From: Flavobacterium sp. | GTDB lineage: Bacteria > Bacteroidota > Bacteroidia > Flavobacteriales > Flavobacteriaceae | Direction: 5' to 3' | Length of the DNA stretch: 64,000 nt | Assembly: GCF_004295795.1 (NCBI RefSeq) | Contig: NZ_SEBR01000002.1 | Span: 1-64,000, forward strand | In this document: piece after piece, positions 16,858-26,479 of the stretch | How the letters are laid out: every line of letters begins with the position of its first letter | Position numbering within the stretch: the stretch's first letter is position 1 | Position numbers and translations under genes: made by a program | Notes under the pieces: generated by a model | What the model was told of the DNA's origin: nothing | The model's input: only the letters and a program-made list of their open reading frames with translations | The model's database searches: none

Positions 16858-16903
16858 AACCTTCGACACCACTTGAATTATATAAATTTGTTAAAAAAAA
16901 GGT

Positions 16904-17452
16904 TTGGAAATCTTCAAGCAATATCAGCCGTTTTTTATGTTTCTCTTCAAGTTCTTCGCTGTTTACGCGGGCTTGACGCTGATTTACCAAATCTATCTGA
17001 ACCAGTTCAACATCGCGGCTTTCGAAGTGGACGATTTCACGAGATTCGTTTCGCGCCAAACCAAGTGGTTCACGCAAGTTTTCGGTTACGAGACGTTGGC
17101 CGAATCGCATCCGTTGCAACCCTCGATAATGTTGACGCTTAACGGACGTTACGTGGCGCGAGTCGTCGAAGGCTGCAACGCGCTCAGTGTCATAATCTTA
17201 TTCGTGTCGTTTGTAGTCGCTTTCAAAGGCAATTTCAAAAACACGATCTTGTTCATAATCGGCGGAAGCGTTCTGATTCACTTCCTGAATGTCGCCAGAA
17301 TCGGGCTTTTGGCCATGGCGTTGGTCAAATATCCGCAGTACGAACACTTTTTGCACGGCGTGGTTTTTCCCGCGGTGATTTATGGAATCGTCTTTTCGCT
17401 TTGGGTAATTTGGGTCAATAAATTTTCTGTACATGGAACAAAAAAAGATTGA
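16904..17452 (+). CDS. xrtF: exosortase family protein XrtF
   Basis: A 182-residue membrane protease/transpeptidase proposed to cut sorting signals from secreted proteins at the inner membrane. The exosortase triad is visible: Cys91 in VVEGCNALSV, Arg132 in LNVARIGLL and His151 in HFLHGVVFP, set among four to five hydrophobic helices. The start is TTG at 16904; an in-frame TAA lies just upstream, and the next ATG would delete the conserved N-terminal segment. It overlaps the next gene by 20 bases. No target with a C-terminal sorting signal is obvious in the window. Confidence 0.9.
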   Translation: MEIFKQYQPFFMFLFKFFAVYAGLTLIYQIYLNQFNIAAFEVDDFTRFVSRQTKWFTQVFGYETLAESHPLQPSIMLTLNGRYVARVVEGCNALSVIILFVSFVVAFKGNFKNTILFIIGGSVLIHFLNVARIGLLAMALVKYPQYEHFLHGVVFPAVIYGIVFSLWVIWVNKFSVHGTKKD

Positions 17453-17879
17453 CGTCATCCAAAAAGTCGCGACCGTGGCGGTTCTGGTTTTGCTTCTGCT
17501 GACGATCCGCGGGTTTGAGGACGATCTTTTCTACGATCCGTTTCTCGAATATTTCCGAAACGATTACCTCGTCGGGCCTTTGCCGGCTTACGATTCCAGT
17601 GAATTGCTTTTCGGATTGTCGGCGCGCTATTTCCTGAACGCCATTATTTCCATCGGAATCATTTATGTGTTGTTCTCTGACGGGAATCTGATAAAATTCA
17701 CGGCAATCCTCTACCTGGTTTTCTTCCTGATTCTTATCTTGGCATTTTTCGCGCTGCTGCACTTCCAAAGCCAGAACAATTTCCTGATTTTCTACACGAG
17801 AAGGTTTTTGATCCAGCCGCTTTTCCTGCTTTTGTTCGTTCCGGCGTTCTATTATCAAAGGCGGATGACCAAAAAATAA
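17433..17879 (+). CDS. exosortase F-associated membrane protein
   Basis: A 148-residue protein with about four hydrophobic helices and a conserved-looking loop (GFEDDLFYDPFLEYF, then NDYLVGPLP). This is the small membrane partner encoded right after xrtF in flavobacteria; its biochemical role is unknown. The 20-base overlap with xrtF supports co-translation. The C-terminus ends in a basic RRMTKK. Confidence 0.85.
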   Translation: MEQKKIDVIQKVATVAVLVLLLLTIRGFEDDLFYDPFLEYFRNDYLVGPLPAYDSSELLFGLSARYFLNAIISIGIIYVLFSDGNLIKFTAILYLVFFLILILAFFALLHFQSQNNFLIFYTRRFLIQPLFLLLFVPAFYYQRRMTKK

Positions 17880-17912
17880 GGTTTCTTTAAGAAGGCAAAA
17901 GGTTGTTTTGCT

Positions 17913-17920
17913 TACTTTTG
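17913..17920 (+). promoter_or_regulatory. TAnnTTTG promoter element
   Basis: TACTTTTG lies four bases before the ATG of the HYC_CC_PP gene, implying a very short leader. No clear -33 element at the usual distance. Confidence 0.45.
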
Positions 17921-17924
17921 CGAC

Positions 17925-18314
17925 ATGGGAATCAAAAAACCGCTTGGTATTTTGCTCGCTTTCCTCATGTTGGCTTCCAACTTGGGATTGGCGTTCAGCG
18001 TGCATTATTGCGGTGATGAGATTGCGTCGGTCAAGCCGATTTTCCTCACGTCGGAGAAAGGCTGTTGCGGCAAGCAGAAATCCAAACCAATGGGTTGCTG
18101 CAAGACCAAGATCGTAAAATCCGACAAAGAACACGAAACGGTCGTCAAGACATTTTCATTCGCTTTCGAAGCGCCTTTCGTGCCGTCCGAAGCGCTTGAA
18201 ATCCCAATCCAAAAAACCGCTTCTTTCCTCGAAAAGCCAGCCGCTTCCTATTATTGCGAAGCCAACGCGCCTCCGCTTTTCAAACTCTACAGCCAACTTA
18301 TTTTCTACGCCTGA
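17925..18314 (+). CDS. HYC_CC_PP family secreted protein
   Basis: A 129-residue protein with a signal peptide. The three family motifs are present: HYCGDE just after the signal region, two CC pairs (GCCGK and GCCKTK) in the middle, and NAPPLFKLY near the C-terminus. Cysteine and histidine content suggests metal binding. In Bacteroidota this family is typically encoded before a TonB-dependent receptor, as here (50 bases upstream). Periplasmic or outer-membrane-associated copper handling is a reasonable inference, not shown by the sequence. Confidence 0.85.
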   Translation: MGIKKPLGILLAFLMLASNLGLAFSVHYCGDEIASVKPIFLTSEKGCCGKQKSKPMGCCKTKIVKSDKEHETVVKTFSFAFEAPFVPSEALEIPIQKTASFLEKPAASYYCEANAPPLFKLYSQLIFYA

Positions 18315-18363
18315 TTTTTTGTTCGATCCCGGATTTATCCATTTCTAACATTAATTCAGATTT

Positions 18364-20361
18364 ATGCGTTTATACCTAACGGCTTTGCTGTCGTTTACGG
18401 CGTTGGTCGGATTTGCACAAGATACTTTGCAGACGATCAGCGTACAATCGAACACACGAAGCATCAAAAAATCACTTACCGTCACGGCAAATACCCAAGT
18501 CATGACGAGCAAAGAACTGCTCAAGGCCGCGTGTTGCAACCTGGCCGAGAGTTTCGAGACGAATCCATCGATAGATGTCAATTTCTCCGATGCGCTAACC
18601 GGCGCCAAACAGGTCAAGATGCTCGGGCTGACAAGTCCGTATTTGATGATTACCGAGGAAAATATCCCGTCGGTTCGCGGCGCGTCCCAAGCCTACGGAC
18701 TTACTTTTACGCCGGGAACTTGGGTCGAAAGCATCCAGATCACGAAAGGTGCAGGTTCGGTTGTCAATGGTTTCGAATCGATTTCGGGGCAAATCAACAC
18801 CGAACTTCTCAAACCGATGAACGACATTCCGTTCTTCCTCAATTTCTACGGGTCGACCGATTCGCGTTTCGAGCTCAATGCGCACCTCAATCGCAAGTTG
18901 TCAGACAAATGGGCGAGTAGTCTGTTCATTCACGGCAATTCGCGCCTGACCAAAAACGACATGAACAACGACGGCTTTCTCGACAATCCGCTCGGACATC
19001 AAATCAACATGATGAACCGCTGGCAATATTCCAACCCTGAAAAAGGCTGGGTGAGTTTTATCAACCTGCGTTTTATGGACGATGCCAAACAGTCGGGAGA
19101 AGTCGATTTCATTCCGAGTCTGGACAAACTCACGACGAATCATTGGGGTTCGGAAATCAACACGAGGCGATACGACCTGGCGACCAAAATCGGATATGTC
19201 TGGCCCGAAATGCCTTTCCAAAGCATCGGTTTCCAAAATGCGATCAACCGTCACGAGCAAGATTCTTACTTCGGTTTGGTGGAGTACGATATTGCCCAAA
19301 CGAGCTATTATTCGAATCTGATCTTCAATTCGATCATCGACAATACGATGCACAAATTCTCGACGGGACTCAATTTTACATACGACAAGTATGACGAGAA
19401 ACTGTGGAGCATCGATTTTTCGAGAATCGACAACGCGCTTGGGGCTTTTTTCGAATACACTTATGACAATGCCGACAATTTCAGTCTGATAGCAGGCATA
19501 AGAGCCGACAACTCAAACCGATTGGGAACTTTTTTGACCCCGAGGCTTCACGCAAGATACAATCCATGGAAAGATGCCGTGATCAGGGCGTCCGCCGGAA
19601 GAGGGAAAAGGCTCGCGAATATTTTTGCCGAAAACCAACAGATTTTCGCCAGTTCGCGCAGCTTCGGATGGTATTTGGACAACGACAGTGGATTTTACGG
19701 CCTCAAACCGGAAATTGCCTGGAACTACGGTGTGAGTTTCAATCAGAAATTCCACATTTTCGGACAACCTGCCGACGCCGGATTCGATTTGTACCGAACA
19801 GATTTCCAGAATCAAGCCGTAGCCGATTTTTACTCCGCCGGGAATTTGGCCGATTTCTATGATCTGAAAGGGAAATCATATGTAAACAGCGTTCAGGTCG
19901 ACTTCAACTACGAGCCCTACAAACATCTCAATTTGCGCACGGCCTACAAATATTACGATTCCAGGACAGATTATGCCACGGGAAGTTTCGAGCGTCCGCT
20001 CACGCCTCGTCACCGCTTTTTCGCCAATGCCGAATTCGCCACGCACATCAAGGAAAAAGGCCAGCGCTGGAAATTCGACGCGACGTGGAATTGGACGGGC
20101 ACGCAACGTTTGCCAGCTACGGCTTCGGGCGCGCTTCCTGATTATTCTCCGGCTTTTTCGGTGCTGAATGCGCAAATCACCCGAACGTTTTCGTCCGCCT
20201 TCGAGGTTTATGTGGGAGGTGAGAACATGGCAAATTACAGACAAAAAAATCCAATTTTGGGAGCCGACGATCCGTTTGGCCCGAATTTCGACGCATCGGT
20301 TTTGTATGCGCCGGTTTTTGGTCAGATGTATTACGCCGGTTTCCGTTTCAAAATCAAATAA
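18364..20361 (+). CDS. TonB-dependent receptor, probable metal (copper) transporter
   Basis: A 665-residue outer-membrane receptor: signal peptide (ending GFAQD), plug domain (about 45-160, with KAACCNLAESFETNPSIDV and GFESISGQINTELL), and a beta-barrel ending in the aromatic YYAGFRFKIK. The CC pair in the plug is unusual for siderophore receptors and fits a soft-metal ligand. It is much shorter than the 910-residue receptor at 8854 and lacks STN and carboxypeptidase-like domains. It sits between a HYC_CC_PP gene and an HMA metal-binding gene, which supports metal import. Confidence 0.85.
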   Translation: MRLYLTALLSFTALVGFAQDTLQTISVQSNTRSIKKSLTVTANTQVMTSKELLKAACCNLAESFETNPSIDVNFSDALTGAKQVKMLGLTSPYLMITEENIPSVRGASQAYGLTFTPGTWVESIQITKGAGSVVNGFESISGQINTELLKPMNDIPFFLNFYGSTDSRFELNAHLNRKLSDKWASSLFIHGNSRLTKNDMNNDGFLDNPLGHQINMMNRWQYSNPEKGWVSFINLRFMDDAKQSGEVDFIPSLDKLTTNHWGSEINTRRYDLATKIGYVWPEMPFQSIGFQNAINRHEQDSYFGLVEYDIAQTSYYSNLIFNSIIDNTMHKFSTGLNFTYDKYDEKLWSIDFSRIDNALGAFFEYTYDNADNFSLIAGIRADNSNRLGTFLTPRLHARYNPWKDAVIRASAGRGKRLANIFAENQQIFASSRSFGWYLDNDSGFYGLKPEIAWNYGVSFNQKFHIFGQPADAGFDLYRTDFQNQAVADFYSAGNLADFYDLKGKSYVNSVQVDFNYEPYKHLNLRTAYKYYDSRTDYATGSFERPLTPRHRFFANAEFATHIKEKGQRWKFDATWNWTGTQRLPATASGALPDYSPAFSVLNAQITRTFSSAFEVYVGGENMANYRQKNPILGADDPFGPNFDASVLYAPVFGQMYYAGFRFKIK

Positions 20362-20374
20362 CTACTTTAGAATC

Positions 20375-20725
20375 ATGAAAAAGTTCCTATTTATGCTGTT
20401 GGTCGGCTTGACCGCAATTGGTGCGAATGCACAAGACAAGAAAAACAAGAACGCCAAATATTCGGTCGAGGTCGACGGGAATTGCGAGAGTTGCAAGAAA
20501 CGCATCGAAAAAGCTGCGCTTTCTGTTTCGGGAGTCAAGTCAGCCGTTTGGGATGTGGATTCGCATCAGTTGAATCTGATTCTCAATGAAGAAAAAACGT
20601 CTGTAGACCAAGTGGAAAAAGCGATCGCGAAAGTGGGTCACGACACCAAAAATGTCAAGGCAGAAAAGACCGATTACGACAATCTTCACAGCTGTTGCAA
20701 GTATGACCGAAAGGACTCGAAGTAA
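20375..20725 (+). CDS. secreted HMA (heavy-metal-associated) domain protein
   Basis: A 116-residue protein with a signal peptide (ending GANAQD) and one HMA domain (about 27-95). The metal-binding CxxC is Cys37-Cys40 in GNCESCKKRIEK. A C-terminal HSCC adds two further cysteines. It would bind Cu(I) or a similar ion in the periplasm and hand it on. It begins 13 bases after the receptor stop, in the same operon. The start was chosen at 20375 because upstream in-frame sequence overlaps the receptor gene. Confidence 0.88.
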   Translation: MKKFLFMLLVGLTAIGANAQDKKNKNAKYSVEVDGNCESCKKRIEKAALSVSGVKSAVWDVDSHQLNLILNEEKTSVDQVEKAIAKVGHDTKNVKAEKTDYDNLHSCCKYDRKDSK

Positions 20726-20745
20726 CCGTTAACAAAACCTTAAAT

Positions 20746-20795
20746 AGGTGCGTGAAATTGCCGAAACGGCATTATTTGCTTACTTTCACGCACCT
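20746..20795 (+). terminator. terminator of the metal cassette, with nested hairpin
   Basis: A 12-bp outer stem (AGGTGCGTGAAA at 20746-20757, TTTCACGCACCT at 20784-20795) is followed by TTTT. Inside it lies a second hairpin, TGCCG-AAA-CGGCA (20759-20771). The outer right arm is preceded by TACTTTCA, one or two changes from the -7 promoter consensus and 45 bases before the dedA ATG, so the same DNA may serve as dedA promoter. Confidence 0.7.
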
Positions 20796-20824
20796 TTTTC
20801 ACACACCTTACAAACAAGCTGATA

Positions 20825-21517
20825 ATGAGCGATTTTAACTGGAAAGACCTGATTGATCCATTGTTTTACATTCACTTTGACATCAATGGAGTCAAGGTCG
20901 GTATCCTGATCGTACTTTTTATCGTGTTTGCCGAAACCGGGCTATTTGCGGGTTTCTTTCTGCCGGGCGACAGTTTGTTGTTTCTTTCCGGAATTTACAA
21001 CCGCGAACTTATCGAGAATTTCATGTTCATCGAAAGCGCATTTTTGAACGTGGTCTTGTTGGCTACATTCGTCGCTTTGGCGGGAATTCTTGGGAATATG
21101 GTCGGATATTGGTTTGGCGCCAAGAGCGGCTACTATCTGTACAACAAACAAGACAGCTGGATTTTCAAGAAAAAATACCTGATCCAATCGAAGGAATTTT
21201 TTGAAAAACACGGCGGACGCGCCATTATCTTCGCGCGTTTTCTTCCTATTTTCAGAACGTTTGCACCAATCGTGGCCGGAATCGTATTGATGGACAAGAA
21301 GCGTTTTATGTTCTACAACATTCTGAGCTCGTTCCTTTGGTCTTTCAGCCTGATCTTCGCCGGACATTACCTTTACGGCTTTTTGCTGGCCGAGTTCGGA
21401 ATCGACCTGAAACACTACATCGAGTGGATCGTGATCATTTTGGTCGTCATTACGATCGTTCCCGTTTTGCTCAAATTCAGCAAAAAAACAAAAACCCCGG
21501 AAGCGCCGGGGTTGTAA
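20825..21517 (+). CDS. DedA family membrane protein
   Basis: A 230-residue polytopic membrane protein. DedA features: FAETGLFAGFFLPGDSLL near residues 37-56, GNMVGYWFGAKSGY, and FARFLPIFRTFAPIVAG (about 138-154) with the conserved arginines. Members of this family act as lipid transporters, for example recycling undecaprenyl phosphate across the inner membrane; which lipid this one moves cannot be read. Its last codons contain the GC-rich hairpin that acts as terminator for the convergent gene. Confidence 0.9.
   Translation: MSDFNWKDLIDPLFYIHFDINGVKVGILIVLFIVFAETGLFAGFFLPGDSLLFLSGIYNRELIENFMFIESAFLNVVLLATFVALAGILGNMVGYWFGAKSGYYLYNKQDSWIFKKKYLIQSKEFFEKHGGRAIIFARFLPIFRTFAPIVAGIVLMDKKRFMFYNILSSFLWSFSLIFAGHYLYGFLLAEFGIDLKHYIEWIVIILVVITIVPVLLKFSKKTKTPEAPGL
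21493..21513 (-). terminator. terminator of the 788-aa gene, inside dedA coding sequence
   Basis: An 8-bp stem AACCCCGG/CCGGGGTT with a 5-base loop is followed on the minus strand by a T-rich tract (the complement of 21481-21494). It overlaps the last codons of dedA. On the plus strand no T run follows, so it works mainly for the minus-strand gene. Confidence 0.75.
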
Positions 21518-21537
21518 TCGATTCTGATTTTTCTTGT

Positions 21538-23904
21538 TTACTGTTTCACTTGAAGCGTCCGCACTTCGGAAATCACTGTTCCGTCTGAGGCGATTCCTTC
21601 AATCACGATCTTGACCGAATCCTGGAAGAAATTCGGGAAAGCGAACCTGAAATTCCCGTTTTCATCTGTGGCCGTTTCCGGAATCCAGTGCAGCGCGCCT
21701 AAAGTCTGGAATCCGTCACTTTGATAATCGGCATAGTCGGGGTTTTTGTACTCCATGCTTTTTTGGAAACCGCTTTTGATCGTCAGGCCTTTGGTCATGG
21801 TTTTGGTCATTCTGCCTGCCAAAGTCTTTTTTAGGTAGATGCGGATGATTCCTGCGGTTCCGCCTCCAAGTCCGCCACCGTAGCCGCTTTTGTTGATATA
21901 GATTTCGTCCACCATATCCATTCGGTACATCGTGAGTTGGCTGTGATCGTCCTGAAGCATGTTGTCAACGAAAATCTGAGGCGTATTGCTTCCTTGGAAT
22001 GAGGTCGAGAACGTTCTTGTGATCATGACGCGTCCGGCTTGCTGAGAGACATTGTAGCCGTGATTCTGAATAAAGTCGACGACGTTTGAATAGAGGTTGA
22101 CGTCATTTGCTTCAATTTTGTAACCTCTCGCCATACTGTTGTTGAACGAAAGGCGGTTCTTGTCGTCGAGTTTCGGTTTTTTCGGAGCGTTCACCACAAC
22201 CGAATCGAGTTTCACGCCTTTCCCTGATTCCGGATAGTTGAACTTCAACGCTACGGGTTTCAGGACGCAGGTCTTTGCTACAGGTTCGAACGGCTTGACA
22301 AAACTTCTGTTGTTGCCGCTTACTTGTGGCACGACCTGGATTTCTGTGCGTTCGTTTTTCTTGTTGAACAGCGAGAAAAACACCATTGCCGAATCCTCGA
22401 CCATGATGCGGTCGAATGCGAATTCATTTTTTTCGTTCAGGACGGAAAATTCGTTCAATCCCATAGCCGTTGAATTCAGGTTTACTTTCGCGTTCGCGCG
22501 ATCGACAGATTTGTTGTTCAGCGCGCCTTTGATCGTCAGTCCTTTGTCGAAGTCGTATTTCAGAATCGGTGCCGATGCCGTGATCTTCGCCCAATCGTAC
22601 TTTTGACTTTGCGTCATCAGCATGTTGTCAAGCTCGTAATGTTTCTTGCGGTTGAAGCCGTCAAAATAGGTACGGCCTGAAATCTTTTCGGTATTGCGAA
22701 GTCCGGAAAGCTCCAGTTTGCCGTAAATGTCGTTGGAATTGTTTACCGATGCCGACGGAACGACAGAGACGCTCAAACTCGCGAGCTTCAATCCGGAGCG
22801 GCCTTTTACTACAATCGAATCGCCGCGCTTTTGGGAGATCGTCAATTCGGTTGGCGCGACTTGCGGTCGGTAAGCGTGATAGACCACGCGTTCGCCGATT
22901 TTCTTTTTGTTCGAGTCGACCAGGTAAACCGTGTTGAGTCCGTCAGAGAAATTCGCCGATGGAATCGAGAGTGTTTGCTTGGTCTGTGTTCCGTCGAGGG
23001 TGAAAGTCGCGAGCGTGCTGGCTCCAAAATCCTGGATCACGAAGTTGTAGTTTTTCCCTTTTAGCTGATCCAAAGTGGCTTTGTTGGTCTTTATCGTGAC
23101 CGCAGCTTTGTCGGTAAAGACGTAATTGTTGATCGAGAAAGTGATTCCGGTTACAGATGGCGTCGGAAGCTGTTTCTGATACTCCTTGCCCTTGATCGTA
23201 GCCGACAGGGAATAAGGCGCCATATTGGTTTCGGAAATATCGAAACGCGAATAACCGGAAGCGTCGGTCGTTGGAGAAGCGATCACCGTTCCTTTTGCGT
23301 CTTTGATCTTGGTTTCGACCGACGGAATTCCGTTTCCGTTGCAATCCGATACCCGAAAGGCTACGGTATTTGCCGCATCTGCCAGGAAAACACCACTTTC
23401 CGGAAAGAACGAAATGTCCAAAGAGGAATAATCAATCGCATTCGGATCAAAGAAATCAGGCGAATCTTTGTTGATAACGGTGATTGGGTACAGGCTCGAT
23501 TCGTCCTCGGAAAAATTGTTCATGTAGTTCGTGTAGACCTGAAGATAGTAAACGCCAGCCGTGAGCGATTTCGGAAGCTCGAGGTAACCGTTGAAAAGCG
23601 AGTTTTCGGAATACAGTAAAGCGTTTGTGACTTTCCGGCCTGACGGATCGAGCAAATTCACGTAAACGTTCATCGTCTCGGGATATGGCAACCGACTTTG
23701 TTTCTTGATGATATAGCCTTTGAACCAGATTTTCTCTGCCGATAGATAGGCCGCTTTGTTGGCGTGCAGGTGAATTCCTTCCCGGTCGGCCTTGAAATAC
23801 TCGGAAATTGCGACAGATTCGGACGCGATCGGTGGTGAGGACGATTGTTGTGCATGCGAAAGGCCGCAAAGCCCTACGCATAAAAGCGAAAGTAATTTGT
23901 TCAT
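21538..23904 (-). CDS. macroglobulin-like surface protein with TonB plug-like domain
   Basis: A 788-residue protein with a signal peptide (ending LSHAQQ). Residues about 40-150 form an MG2-like sandwich (HANKAAYLSAEKIWFKGYI, then GVYYLQVYTNYM). Further beta domains follow, with a carboxypeptidase-like stretch near 175-250. Around residues 590-690 there is a plug-like region (PQIFVDNMLQDD and a GYGGGLGGGTAGIIRIYLKK strand), but no beta-barrel. Only the plug of the receptor fold is present, so it is not itself a transporter; it may work with one. It is a longer relative of the protein at 4766-6406. Confidence 0.7.
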   Translation of the reverse strand: MNKLLSLLCVGLCGLSHAQQSSSPPIASESVAISEYFKADREGIHLHANKAAYLSAEKIWFKGYIIKKQSRLPYPETMNVYVNLLDPSGRKVTNALLYSENSLFNGYLELPKSLTAGVYYLQVYTNYMNNFSEDESSLYPITVINKDSPDFFDPNAIDYSSLDISFFPESGVFLADAANTVAFRVSDCNGNGIPSVETKIKDAKGTVIASPTTDASGYSRFDISETNMAPYSLSATIKGKEYQKQLPTPSVTGITFSINNYVFTDKAAVTIKTNKATLDQLKGKNYNFVIQDFGASTLATFTLDGTQTKQTLSIPSANFSDGLNTVYLVDSNKKKIGERVVYHAYRPQVAPTELTISQKRGDSIVVKGRSGLKLASLSVSVVPSASVNNSNDIYGKLELSGLRNTEKISGRTYFDGFNRKKHYELDNMLMTQSQKYDWAKITASAPILKYDFDKGLTIKGALNNKSVDRANAKVNLNSTAMGLNEFSVLNEKNEFAFDRIMVEDSAMVFFSLFNKKNERTEIQVVPQVSGNNRSFVKPFEPVAKTCVLKPVALKFNYPESGKGVKLDSVVVNAPKKPKLDDKNRLSFNNSMARGYKIEANDVNLYSNVVDFIQNHGYNVSQQAGRVMITRTFSTSFQGSNTPQIFVDNMLQDDHSQLTMYRMDMVDEIYINKSGYGGGLGGGTAGIIRIYLKKTLAGRMTKTMTKGLTIKSGFQKSMEYKNPDYADYQSDGFQTLGALHWIPETATDENGNFRFAFPNFFQDSVKIVIEGIASDGTVISEVRTLQVKQ

Positions 23905-23968
23905 CTGTTGTTTGGTTTTGTTTGGTGCGAAGCCTGCGATTGGCCTCGTTTGGATTTTGCGAATATAT

Positions 23969-23999
23969 AAAAAAAGCCGCCCGGTTAAGAGCAGCTTTT
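23969..23999 (-). terminator. terminator of groES-groEL
   Basis: A 9-bp stem (AAAAGCTGC with GCGGCTTTT in the minus-strand RNA, one G-U pair) with a 10-base loop and a T-rich 3' side, 22 bases after the groEL stop. Confidence 0.75.
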
Positions 24000-24021
24000 G
24001 TTTAAATATGTGTGTTGGAAA

Positions 24022-25683
<1,662 letters not shown>

Positions 25684-25724
25684 CTATGCCGTCGGCTTGC
25701 GATTTAGTTGAATGTTGTTAATGC

Positions 25725-26000
25725 TTAGATGATAGCGAAAATCTCATATTCGGCCATGATCAGGTAATCTTTGCCTTCGAATTTCAATTCGGTTCCTGCA
25801 GAACGGCCGTACAAAACCGTGTCTCCGACTTTTACAGTCATTTCGTGGTCTTTCGTGCCTTTTCCTGCGGCGACTACCGTTCCTTTTTGGGGTTTTTCCT
25901 TAGCCGTGTCCGGAATGAAGATTCCCGATGCGGTCTGTGTTTCGGCTGCAACGGGCTCGACGAGTACTCGGTCTGCGAGAGGTTGGATATTCAAAGCCAT
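25725..26000 (-). CDS. groS: co-chaperonin GroES
   Basis: A 91-residue co-chaperonin that caps GroEL. Typical features are PLADRVLVEPVAAETQTASGI with the mobile loop, and GTVVAAGKG and VLYGRSAGTEL later. It is the first gene of the groES-groEL operon: a secG terminator lies just upstream (26090-26111), so its promoter must be in the 90 bases between. I do not see a CIRCE element there. Confidence 0.97.
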   Translation of the reverse strand: MALNIQPLADRVLVEPVAAETQTASGIFIPDTAKEKPQKGTVVAAGKGTKDHEMTVKVGDTVLYGRSAGTELKFEGKDYLIMAEYEIFAII

Positions 26001-26089
26001 ATTCTATTTTTTTAGATTATTAAAATTTGATTGCTGTTGGTCGAAAAATGTGCCATCGGTTTAAAACTGACACTTTTTCCTAAAAAAAA

Positions 26090-26111
26090 TGCCAGCGTTG
26101 ACAGGCTGGCA
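26090..26111 (-). terminator. terminator of the miaB-to-secG gene group
   Basis: A 7-bp stem TGCCAGC/GCTGGCA with an 8-base loop, followed on the minus strand by eight T (A tract 26082-26089). It lies 22 bases after the secG stop and separates secG from groES. Confidence 0.8.
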
Positions 26112-26133
26112 CTTTACATATAAGAATGTCTTA

Positions 26134-26478
26134 TTATTTGGCAGTATCGGCCGGTGTTGCCGGAGCAGCCGGAGTTGCAGGTGCAGGACTTGCCGCTTTC
26201 GGAGCCGCAGTTTCGGTGCTTTTCAAAAGCGAGTTCTCGTCTGCCATCGATCCGTTGAAGCTCAAGCTTGACAAAATGATCAACACGATAAGAACGGTTG
26301 CCAATGTCCAGGTGCTTTTGTCAAGGAAATCGTTCGTCTTTTGAACGCCGCCCAACATCTGAGCGCCTCCGATAGAAGATGACAAACCGCCGCCTTTAGG
26401 GTTTTGTACCATTATCACAACGATGAGCAGGAAGCAAACGATCGTGATCAATACAAGGAAAATAGTGAAATTAGCCAT
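26134..26478 (-). CDS. secG: preprotein translocase subunit SecG
   Basis: A 114-residue inner-membrane subunit of the SecYEG channel. Two membrane helices (about 3-25 and 55-78) flank the conserved cytoplasmic loop VQNPKGGGLSSSIGG with FLDKSTW after it. The C-terminus is an Ala/Pro-rich tail (PAPATPAAPATPAD) that is not part of the core. It starts one base after the stop of the TPR protein gene. Confidence 0.93.
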   Translation of the reverse strand: MANFTIFLVLITIVCFLLIVVIMVQNPKGGGLSSSIGGAQMLGGVQKTNDFLDKSTWTLATVLIVLIILSSLSFNGSMADENSLLKSTETAAPKAASPAPATPAAPATPADTAK

Positions 26479-26479
26479 T

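Noticed and set aside
26001..26064. Sigma-54-like promoter before groES (TGGCAC on the minus strand)
   Set aside because: The -24 half is fair but the -12 position reads GA instead of GC, and chaperonin genes in this group are not known to me to use sigma-54.
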